Assembly (NCBI GenBank): GCA_001796785.1
Contig: MGNL01000086.1
Coordinates: forward strand, 1-5,407
From: Chloroflexi bacterium RBG_16_51_16
GTDB taxonomy: Bacteria > Chloroflexota > Anaerolineae > Anaerolineales > Villigracilaceae
Reading direction: 5' to 3'
Length of the DNA stretch: 5,407 nucleotides
Shown here: positions 1 through 5,407 of the stretch, piece after piece
Layout: the number at the start of each line of letters is the position of its first letter
Position numbering within the stretch: the first letter of the stretch is position 1
Notes under the pieces: generated by a model
Database searches by the model: none
The model's input: only the letters and a program-made list of their open reading frames with translations
Told to the model about the DNA's origin: nothing
Program-made: the position numbers and the translations under genes

Positions 1-36
1 TTCGAACGGTCAAAGAAGGGACACAAGATGACAGCC

Positions 37-327
37 TTAGTCGGTTTTCTCAGACGCGGTGCTGGAATTCTCCGGCTGTCTCTTTTCCTTGTGTGGGCGC
101 TGTTTCTGCTCTTTCTGGGCAGGGGCGGGTGAAGTTGCGGGAGAGCTGGGCCTGTTGTCAGTGGAGTAGAAGCCTGGGCCTTTGAATACGACACGAACCA
201 GTGAGATTATCCTCTCGAGGGTTTTCTTGCGGCAGTCCGGACAAAGTTTGAGAGCCACGTCCGCGAAAGTCTGGTAGCGCTCAAACTGGGCTCCACAGGA
301 TCTGCAGCGATATGCATAGATAGGCAT
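37..327 (-). CDS. FmdB-family zinc-ribbon protein
   Basis: This is a 96-residue protein that opens with MPIYAYRC, the hallmark start of the FmdB/CxxC zinc-ribbon family. C8 and C11 (CRSC) with C29 and C32 (CPDC) form a four-cysteine zinc knuckle. A conserved segment around residues 48-57 (FKGPGFYSTD) matches the family's usual GSGFYxTD block. Residues from about 60 onward are a low-complexity hydrophilic tail rich in P, Q, K, E and S, with no further fold visible. FmdB was named as a putative regulator of formamidase and amidase genes, but most family members have no tested function, so none is assigned here. An upstream in-frame ATG at 381 would add 18 residues before the conserved MPIY start. 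I prefer the ATG at 327, which has a weak purine-rich ribosome site (AGAAGAA) just upstream. The gene follows a tRNA on the same strand after about 210 bp. No terminator is visible in the 36 bases after its stop. Confidence 0.9.
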   Translation of the reverse strand: MPIYAYRCRSCGAQFERYQTFADVALKLCPDCRKKTLERIISLVRVVFKGPGFYSTDNRPSSPATSPAPAQKEQKQRPHKEKRQPENSSTASEKTD

Positions 328-365
328 GACTTCTTCTGCTTTTCGTGCTGCAAATGAGCGAATGG

Positions 366-371
366 ATTGTA
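366..371 (-). promoter_or_regulatory. possible -10 box for the fmdB-like gene
   Basis: The minus strand reads TACAAT here, matching five of six bases of the sigma-70 -10 consensus. Transcription would begin around 359, giving a leader of roughly 30 nt before the ATG at 327. No convincing -35 hexamer lies 16-18 bp upstream; that space is taken by one arm of an inverted repeat. A second TACAAT at 418-423 is an equally unsupported alternative. Confidence 0.25.
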
Positions 372-373
372 GC

Positions 374-400
374 GGAAGCAAGGATTTGTGGTGTGCTTCC
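374..400 (-). repeat. perfect 7-bp inverted repeat upstream of the fmdB-like gene
   Basis: GGAAGCA at 374-380 and TGCTTCC at 394-400 are exact reverse complements separated by 13 bases, so either strand could form a seven-base-pair hairpin. No T-run follows on either strand, which argues against a classical intrinsic terminator. The repeat ends two bases from the possible -10 box at 366-371 and covers its -35 region. It could be a protein-binding operator, a processing or termination hairpin for transcription arriving from the tRNA, or chance. Confidence 0.45.
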
Positions 401-540
401 TATTGCTCATCAACATGATTGTATCCTACATGGTTTCAGGCTTAGTTCCCTCCAACAGTTCAAGCGTATTCATGGCGGGAAGAACACCCGGCATCTACGA
501 GGCTCAATTCCAGTTGGGCTACCACTAATATTTGGATTTG
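401..540 (-). other. non-coding spacer with potential RNA structure
   Basis: No credible gene lies between the tRNA and the fmdB-like gene. On the minus strand, 485-477 (GTTCTTCCC) can pair with 453-445 (GGAGGGAAC) at eight of nine positions, two of them G-U, enclosing a 23-nt loop. The plus strand forms only seven pairs of nine, because those G-U pairs become C-A mismatches. A further short complementarity (GTGGT at 525-521 with ACCAC at 392-388) could close a larger structure of about 138 nt. The segment is about as GC-rich as nearby genes rather than AT-rich. A 6S-like or other small RNA is conceivable. I cannot match it confidently to any known family, and a leader or attenuator is equally possible. 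Confidence 0.25.
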
Positions 541-613
541 TGGGCCCGGCAGGATTCGAACCTGCGACCAAGCGATTATGAGTCGCCTGCGCTAACCGCT
601 GCGCCACGGGCCC
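541..613 (-). tRNA. tRNA with CAT anticodon, probably tRNA-Ile2 (lysidine type)
   Basis: A complete 73-nt cloverleaf is present. It has a seven-pair acceptor stem (GGGCCCG/CGGGCCC), a four-pair D stem (GCGC/GCGC), an anticodon stem with loop CTCATAA, a five-base variable loop (TGGTC), a T arm GCAGG-TTCGAAT-CCTGC, and discriminator A. The next bases are CAA, so the CCA end is not encoded and must be added enzymatically. The anticodon is CAT. As I recall it, the anticodon arm and variable region match E. coli tRNA-Ile2 (ileX) and differ from elongator tRNA-Met, whose anticodon stem is ATCAC/GTGAT. C4-G69 and C5-G68 in the acceptor stem also fit the determinants reported for TilS, which converts C34 to lysidine so that the tRNA reads AUA as isoleucine. 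It lacks the unpaired 1-72 position of initiator tRNA. The tRNA structure is certain and the Ile2 identity is likely. Confidence 0.97.
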
Positions 614-614
614 G

Positions 615-649
615 GGATCAGTGATCAGAAATCAGTTATCAGTGGTCAG
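615..649. repeat. five-unit 7-bp repeat (consensus NNRTCAG)
   Basis: Five consecutive heptamers each end in TCAG. The three leading bases vary: GGA, TGA, AAA, TTA and TGG. The array begins two bases from the tRNA 5' end and fades into an A-rich stretch after 650. On the minus strand the units read CTGAYNN. Short degenerate heptamer arrays of this kind occur between genes in several bacterial groups. No function is evident here, although the array occupies what would be the tRNA leader or promoter-proximal DNA. Confidence 0.8.
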
Positions 650-672
650 TGAAAAAGTACTCGCCGCCCATT

Positions 673-699
673 ATTTTACTGCAAATATTCGCGATCCAA
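673..699 (-). promoter_or_regulatory. weak candidate promoter for the tRNA
   Basis: On the minus strand TTGGAT (699-694) and TAAAAT (678-673) resemble -35 and -10 boxes. The -10 matches five of six consensus bases. The -35 matches poorly and the spacer is only 15 bp. Transcription would start near 665, so the primary transcript would carry the heptamer array as a leader of about 50 nt before tRNA position 1. Read-through from the glycosyltransferase operon is an alternative, because no terminator is visible between its stop at 702 and the tRNA. Confidence 0.2.
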
Positions 700-701
700 C
701 T

Positions 702-2357
702 TCATTGGATTAGCGAAGCCGGGCTGGTAGAACGGATGACCCTGTACAACTTCCATTGGTTTTCGGTTTTCGGCAGGACGTCAACCAGTTCCACCCACGG
801 TGCGCCGCGCTCATGCAGGTAGGGGTGCACGCGATTGAGGATGTTCAACGCCTGCTTGTAATCATTCTTGGGGATCAGTAAAAAATCCACATACGCGGGC
901 GGATTGCGAACGGCTGCCTGGAAATCCGGATCGGTGTGATCCATAAACAATCCCGGGTCACGCGCTCCTAGGACGACGGCAAACCCATCCTCCAGCCCAA
1001 CCAGCACTCTTTCACCGGGCGGAATGATCGTTTCAAGCTGCCTGCCCAGCTGAAAGGCTTCGATCACACTCCTGACCTTGTATTCGCCGCCGCCGGCCAG
1101 CCCGTACCAGGATTTTTGTTCCTGGTCCGGGAGGGGATAGGTGACAAGGGTCTGGTAGGTTAAGAAATTCGATAACATGAAAAGTATTAATATGAACCCA
1201 AGTAATCCAGGTTCACCCCACCGAACTCGGCGCAGGCGGGGCTGCAGATATTTAATCGCGACCAGCATCACCGCCAGACCCAACGGCATGGCAAGCATCA
1301 GGTATCGGAAGCGCGGCACGGAGGACTCGCGCATCACCAGGAGGAACTGGGTGACCGGTATGATAAGCGGCAGTAATCCGAACCCGGTCAGGAACCAGGA
1401 TTTTTTACGAATTCCAATCATGACCAGTAAAAGTGTTCCCAGTACGCCCAGCGGAAACATCACCGTCCAGCTCCCGAACAGCAGACGGAAAACACTGAGC
1501 GTATCGGTCTGTACGTTCGCGGCTCCCAGCTCGATGTGCAGCACGCTCGAGGCGCTCTCCACGTCCGTCAGGAAGTAGATCGGGTTGCCCATGATCAAGG
1601 CGTTGGCCAGCATCCACAGGAAGATGGGGTAGATGACCAGTGAGCTGAACGCGAGCAAGCGCCCTTCCATGAATTGTCTGAATTTATTCAAGGGCATTTC
1701 AGCGCTATTTTCCCAGCTTACCGCGAGCACGAGAGCACACCCGGCGAAGGAAAGGATGATCGATTCGTAACGGATCAAGGGCAGCAAACCGAAAAATAAA
1801 CCGGAGAACATCATATACGTGTTTTGGTTCGTCTGGTGGAACCGGACTAGCCAGAATAGAGCAGCAAGAGAAAAAACCACCAGCAGTGCTTCGCTCATGC
1901 CGTTTACGGCAAATAGGATGATGAGCGGATTGACCGCAAATAACAGGACGACCAGCACCTGCCAGGTCCTGTTCAGCCCGCATGCAGACGCCAGATGACC
2001 AATCAGGATCATGGAGAGGACCATGCACAGAGCTGAAACAATAACGGGCGCCATGAAAGAAAAAACGAGGCTTTGGAAGGCTGCCAATGGAAGGAGTACC
2101 AGGGTTGGGATTGGAGGCCAGACAAAACCGATGGTCGTCAGCTTCATCTCTGCGCCCTGGAAAACAAGCCAGGCGCTGGTCAGCCTGGCGAGGCTGTCGG
2201 TCGTATACGCTTGACGGATGAATATGAGGTAGTAGCCCAGGAAAATATAGGCGACCAGGAAGGCACTGGCCAGGATGCCAACCAGGTTGACCTGTGATCT
2301 TTCGACCGGTAATTCGTTTTCCGCCTGGGAGAGCTTTGCCTCAGCGAGGATTGCCAT
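702..2357 (-). CDS. GT-C-fold-like multi-spanning membrane glycosyltransferase
   Basis: This is a 551-residue, very hydrophobic protein with roughly ten to twelve membrane segments. The first lies at about residues 25-46, and a soluble domain follows from about 406 to the end. The first extracytoplasmic loop carries TTDSLAR (52-58) and then IGFVWPPIPT (76-85). GMSEA (153-157) and RYES (196-199) come later. An acidic residue in the first large loop and this topology fit GT-C enzymes (PMT/ArnT/GT39-like), which move sugar from a polyprenyl-phosphate carrier to an acceptor on the outer face of the membrane. D54 is the likely candidate for the catalytic or metal-linked acid. Donor and acceptor cannot be read from the sequence. 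The ATG at 2357 has a strong ribosome site (AAGGTGAT); a TTG at 2381 has none. The start overlaps the upstream synthase gene by 17 nt, so the two are probably co-translated and act in one pathway. GT-C family membership is probable, and the specific reaction is unknown. Confidence 0.8.
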   Translation of the reverse strand: MAILAEAKLSQAENELPVERSQVNLVGILASAFLVAYIFLGYYLIFIRQAYTTDSLARLTSAWLVFQGAEMKLTTIGFVWPPIPTLVLLPLAAFQSLVFSFMAPVIVSALCMVLSMILIGHLASACGLNRTWQVLVVLLFAVNPLIILFAVNGMSEALLVVFSLAALFWLVRFHQTNQNTYMMFSGLFFGLLPLIRYESIILSFAGCALVLAVSWENSAEMPLNKFRQFMEGRLLAFSSLVIYPIFLWMLANALIMGNPIYFLTDVESASSVLHIELGAANVQTDTLSVFRLLFGSWTVMFPLGVLGTLLLVMIGIRKKSWFLTGFGLLPLIIPVTQFLLVMRESSVPRFRYLMLAMPLGLAVMLVAIKYLQPRLRRVRWGEPGLLGFILILFMLSNFLTYQTLVTYPLPDQEQKSWYGLAGGGEYKVRSVIEAFQLGRQLETIIPPGERVLVGLEDGFAVVLGARDPGLFMDHTDPDFQAAVRNPPAYVDFLLIPKNDYKQALNILNRVHPYLHERGAPWVELVDVLPKTENQWKLYRVIRSTSPASLIQ

Positions 2358-5355
2358 GATCACCTTGAATATGGATATCAAAAAGGTCCACGGGAGTGAG
2401 GGCTTCCTCGGTAAGGGAGATCACCTCTGTCACGTCATTGTCCTTCGAGAACCCGTGATGTGTTTTTTCCCAGAAGTGCGGTTTGTACAATAATTGGATG
2501 AACCCCATCCAGGCGCCGATGCTGGCAAGCCCCCAGTAAATTGGACTCACCAAAGCATACTTCACCATATTGTATTTTTCGCGCCGCAGTGCACCGGCTA
2601 CGTTCATATACGTGAACGCAAAATTACCGATGAACAAGGCTAACGCCCCTAGCAAATGGATCACACCGGGGAAGATCGCCTCGATGAAATGCCAATGCAC
2701 CAGGAACCACAAGGTGGTCAGTAACCAGTAGATCGGATTGAGCAGGGCTGCAAAAACCGTTCCTCCCACGACGAACTGAAAACTGAGGAAAGGCATGACG
2801 CCGATCTCTTGGATCAACCTGAACGGGTTCCGCATGTGGACCAGCCAGGTTTGAATATAGCCCTTGATCCAGCGGGAGCGCTGGCGCAGCCAGTTGTACA
2901 GCCGGCTGTTGGCTTCCTCGTATGTCGTGCTGTCAACGATGGCGGTCTTGTAACCGCGCTTGAACAATCGGATCCCCAGGTCTGCGTCTTCGGTGACATT
3001 GTAAGGGTCCCAGGCCCCGACCTCAACCAATCCATTTCGCTTGAAATGGTTGGAGGTTCCGCCCAGTGGGATCGGGGCATGACTGGCAGCCAGACCGGGG
3101 AGGAAGAGGTCAAACCACATGGAATATTCGATCGTGAACCACTGGGTGAGGATGTTCTGTTCGCTGTTGAAATAATTGAGCTTCGATTGGATGCAGGCCA
3201 CGTCGGCGGGTGCCTTGGCAAATGCCGCCACGATCTTTTTTAATTGATCCGGTTCGGGGAGGTCTTCTGCGTCGTAGATGACGACGTACTCACCCCGGGC
3301 ATGGATCAGTCCGTAATTACAGGCTTTGGGTTTGGTCATGGGTATGCTGGATGGTACGATCACGCGGTGGAAGTGCGAGGGCGGCTTCCATTCATCGTAC
3401 GCCTTAATCGTTTCCGGGTCGCCCTGTTCCATAAGAACCTGGATGTCAAGCTTCGTGGGTGGATAGTCCAGCCGGTTCAAGGCGCTCAACAATTCAGGGA
3501 GTACTTCGGCTTCCTTATAAGCCGGGATCAGAAGCGTATAAACCGGCAGATCCCGATCATCCAAGGACTCCAATTCTTCGGGGCTGACCGTCATTTCCAT
3601 GTTGTAAGAAAGGGCATGGTAGACAAGATAGAATTTATAGCTTGAAAATCCAACATAAAAGAGGGTCGCGAGCGCATTGATCAGGATGATATAGCTGTTG
3701 AAATCAAACCAGAGCCAGAGCAGCGATCCTAAAGCCAATCCCAGAAATGCGATAGCCTGGGCGCGGGTTAAAACGCGGAACGCGGAATCCTGCGGGGCTC
3801 GCTCCAAAAGCTCTGAAGTGCTTTGGGCGAGATAACTGCCTTTAAAGAGTCGCTCGAGCGCGGCTTCGAAATCCGACTCGGTCACGAGCACGAGAGAGAT
3901 CTTTTCTCCAAGCCTGAGGCGGGTCTGGTCTACTCCTGCGGTATTGAATGGATCAACGGTAGCCAGGGTGATGGTTCCGCTTGATCTTTCAATCGGGAGC
4001 ACGCCATTCTGGCGCGCGAACGCATGAGGCAGGGAATTGGCCAATTTGAAATCTATGGATAGGGCATCCAAGTCAACCAAAGGGAGGGAGGACTGTTTTG
4101 CAAGATAGCGGTACAACTGGTCATCCGTGATAAAGCCGCGGTTGATCAATGCTTGACCGAGCCGCACACCCGTCCTGCGGGCGATGTCGAGTGCCTGGTT
4201 CAATTGGACCCTGCTGATGAGACCGTCGAGGAGCAGGTACGTGCCAATGGTTTTTCTGCCCAAGGTCCGCTGTAAGGCATCTTCCATTTCCTCGCGGCAT
4301 ACCATTACCGGGTTGATGTCGCGCTTCAACAGCTGGTGGAGATGCTTCAGGTCATCCGAAAACACTGGGTCAGCAAATCCGACGGTGAGTTGGACTCCGT
4401 CATCCCGGATGGGTATGGCGCTATATTGCCTGGCTTGCTCCAGAGTCATTAGGGTCACGGTCTGCTCGTGAACGGGATCAACGAACACCGTGCGCTCAAC
4501 CTCTTGACCTAGCGCATCCAAACGCTTGATATGCTGCTCGACGAGCTGCAGGCTTTCGAAAGGCAGTCCGTTATAACTCGAGAGGGCTTTCGCGATCACC
4601 AACCTGGGCATCAGGCTGGCGGAAGCGATCGCCTCGTCGAGGGGGAGACTATCACGAGAGTATGCATTCAAGGCGGCGGTGGCACTTACTTGGGTGATCA
4701 CACCTTCGCCTACCAGGTGCTGCAGGACTGAAAGTACCTGCGGATCGGTGGATCCAGACTGCCTGCGATCTAGCCATCGGTCAAGTGTGGCGGATATCAC
4801 AGAGCGAGGAGCAAGGACTGGCTGAACGCGCATGCCGGTGATCTTTTCCACCTGCATCAGCCCTTGGGTATCGAACGGATCCGCGATCGCCATCCACAGA
4901 TCCCTGCCGTTCGCCCAGAGAGGGATCAGCGCATGATCATGCGCCAGTGCCTCCGGAATAAGGGAAAAGTTTCTTTTCGTGATGCGGGCGTGGTCCAATC
5001 GCGTGCCGGGGAGACCGGTTTGCAAGCTGAGCGTTTGTACCAAGTCAAACTCATCCAGATATTTCTCACGCACAAGCCCTTCAGGCAGGGAATGGTACAA
5101 GCCGCGTTCGTCATACCGTATTCCATCCGCCTGCGCCGGGGTGACCATCCCGAGTAGAGTCAGCAGATCACTGAGGGCTGGCATCAGTGCAGGGATAAGC
5201 GAACGGGAAGGGTGCTTTGCTTCTTTTAGCTCTTTCTCGATCGTGCCTTTGGAAGCCAGCCAGGGTACGACTTCGAAACCACAGATTCGTTCACACAACC
5301 GCAATATTGCCGGGTCCGGCTTGCTCACAGCAACATGCAAGCGGGAATTCTCCAT
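2341..5355 (-). CDS. membrane GT2 glycan synthase with three N-terminal MshEN-like domains
   Basis: This 1004-residue protein is probably a processive glycan synthase at the inner membrane. Three MshEN/GspE-N-like units lie at about residues 60-195, 205-362 and 365-505. Each has a helical part with a 29-residue internal period, then a subdomain ending in an (A/V)DP motif (159-160, 329-330, 468-469). Only 398-421 keeps the full RLGxxL...Q signature of cyclic di-GMP-binding MshEN. Two membrane helices (about 533-551 and 555-578) precede the GT2 domain. Its motifs are LIPAYKEAEVL (609-619), EQGD (643-646), KPKACN (675-680), DAED (695-698), GGTSNHF (765-771), TED (788-790) and QRSRW (825-829). 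About four more membrane segments lie in 850-957, followed by a cytoplasmic tail. It resembles NfrB/XagB-type synthases more than BcsA, with no PilZ domain seen. The sugar is unknown. There is no Shine-Dalgarno before the ATG at 5355, and the frame has no stop up to the window edge, so an upstream start is possible. Confidence 0.88.
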   Translation of the reverse strand: MENSRLHVAVSKPDPAILRLCERICGFEVVPWLASKGTIEKELKEAKHPSRSLIPALMPALSDLLTLLGMVTPAQADGIRYDERGLYHSLPEGLVREKYLDEFDLVQTLSLQTGLPGTRLDHARITKRNFSLIPEALAHDHALIPLWANGRDLWMAIADPFDTQGLMQVEKITGMRVQPVLAPRSVISATLDRWLDRRQSGSTDPQVLSVLQHLVGEGVITQVSATAALNAYSRDSLPLDEAIASASLMPRLVIAKALSSYNGLPFESLQLVEQHIKRLDALGQEVERTVFVDPVHEQTVTLMTLEQARQYSAIPIRDDGVQLTVGFADPVFSDDLKHLHQLLKRDINPVMVCREEMEDALQRTLGRKTIGTYLLLDGLISRVQLNQALDIARRTGVRLGQALINRGFITDDQLYRYLAKQSSLPLVDLDALSIDFKLANSLPHAFARQNGVLPIERSSGTITLATVDPFNTAGVDQTRLRLGEKISLVLVTESDFEAALERLFKGSYLAQSTSELLERAPQDSAFRVLTRAQAIAFLGLALGSLLWLWFDFNSYIILINALATLFYVGFSSYKFYLVYHALSYNMEMTVSPEELESLDDRDLPVYTLLIPAYKEAEVLPELLSALNRLDYPPTKLDIQVLMEQGDPETIKAYDEWKPPSHFHRVIVPSSIPMTKPKACNYGLIHARGEYVVIYDAEDLPEPDQLKKIVAAFAKAPADVACIQSKLNYFNSEQNILTQWFTIEYSMWFDLFLPGLAASHAPIPLGGTSNHFKRNGLVEVGAWDPYNVTEDADLGIRLFKRGYKTAIVDSTTYEEANSRLYNWLRQRSRWIKGYIQTWLVHMRNPFRLIQEIGVMPFLSFQFVVGGTVFAALLNPIYWLLTTLWFLVHWHFIEAIFPGVIHLLGALALFIGNFAFTYMNVAGALRREKYNMVKYALVSPIYWGLASIGAWMGFIQLLYKPHFWEKTHHGFSKDNDVTEVISLTEEALTPVDLFDIHIQGDHGNPR
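2359..2366 (-). promoter_or_regulatory. ribosome binding site that fixes the GT-C start
   Basis: AAGGTGAT lies just upstream of the ATG at 2357, with five bases between the GG and the start codon. Seven of its bases are complementary to the conserved 16S 3' end. It sits inside the last codons of the synthase gene, so ribosomes finishing that gene can restart here. This supports ATG 2357 over TTG 2381. Confidence 0.7.
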
Positions 5356-5407
5356 GCGGAGCGGTAAAATTCTAAAATTTAAAGCGATGCTCGGGGGAAT
5401 GAGCCGA
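5356..5407 (-). promoter_or_regulatory. AT-rich stretch before the synthase gene with a possible -10 box
   Basis: The 52 bases upstream of the ATG include an AT-rich run unlike the surrounding coding DNA. On the minus strand TAGAAT (5374-5369) matches five of six -10 bases and ends 13 nt before the ATG. No -35 hexamer is recognisable. Initiation at the usual distance would leave only about 6 nt of leader, which would fit the absence of a Shine-Dalgarno sequence. The run may instead be coding, because the frame stays open through it. Confidence 0.2.

Noticed and set aside
37..381. Longer 114-residue start for the zinc-ribbon gene
   Set aside because: The extra 18 residues precede the conserved MPIYAYRC start and are not part of the family.
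374..400. Intrinsic terminator after the tRNA
   Set aside because: The stem is moderate and no T-run follows on either strand.
345..581. Plus-strand ORF of 78 codons ending in GPAGFEPATKRL
   Set aside because: The C terminus is a translation of the antisense of the tRNA T arm; GFEPAT-type endings are a familiar artefact of tRNA genes. The rest covers the spacer and has no family resemblance.
615..649. CRISPR array
   Set aside because: The units are 7 bp, directly adjacent and degenerate, with no spacers.
681..693. Terminator hairpin after the GT-C gene
   Set aside because: The near-palindrome around AATATT has no loop room and no T-run.
2358..2381. TTG start for the GT-C gene
   Set aside because: It has no ribosome site, while the ATG eight codons later has a strong one.
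2809..3645. Plus-strand ORFs opposite the GT2 catalytic domain
   Set aside because: They are shadows of the synthase frame, with no recognisable domains and no ribosome sites supporting them.
3841..5180. Type II secretion or type IV pilus ATPase (GspE/PilB/MshE)
   Set aside because: The N-terminal domains resemble that family, but no Walker A or ATPase domain follows; a GT2 domain does.

Overview
The window carries four genes, all on the minus strand. They are described here in transcription order, from the high-coordinate end down. The two large genes read as a membrane glycan-synthesis pair. They are followed by a tRNA gene and a small zinc-ribbon gene. Base composition is moderate. The combination of a GT2 synthase with MshEN-type regulatory domains, a GT-C membrane protein, an FmdB zinc ribbon, a tRNA without encoded CCA and a short heptamer repeat resembles Chloroflexota (perhaps Anaerolineae). 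That placement is an impression, not a demonstration.

Region 5355-2341 encodes a protein of about 1004 residues. Three successive MshEN-like (GspE N-terminal type) domains sit in front of a membrane-embedded family 2 processive glycosyltransferase whose catalytic motifs are largely conserved. MshEN domains in other proteins bind cyclic di-GMP, and E. coli NfrB links such a domain to a GT2 synthase. The natural reading is a glycan synthase under second-messenger control. Only one of the six half-motifs here keeps the full RLG...Q signature, so ligand binding is uncertain. The frame is open up to the window edge, so the start is not proven.

Region 2357-702 encodes a multi-spanning GT-C-fold-like membrane protein with a soluble C-terminal domain. 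Its ATG lies 17 nt inside the synthase gene behind a good Shine-Dalgarno sequence (AAGGTGAT). The two are therefore probably translationally coupled and act on the same surface glycan or glycoconjugate.

Region 700-328 holds a possible tRNA promoter, a five-unit 7-bp repeat that almost touches the tRNA 5' end, and a CAT-anticodon tRNA. The tRNA body matches the lysidine-modified tRNA-Ile2 type rather than tRNA-Met. Next come about 210 bp of non-coding DNA with potential RNA structure and an inverted repeat just upstream of a possible promoter. Region 327-37 is an FmdB-family zinc-ribbon gene.

The most interesting item is the triple-MshEN/GT2 synthase with its coupled GT-C partner. Second are the structured spacer and the heptamer array around the tRNA.
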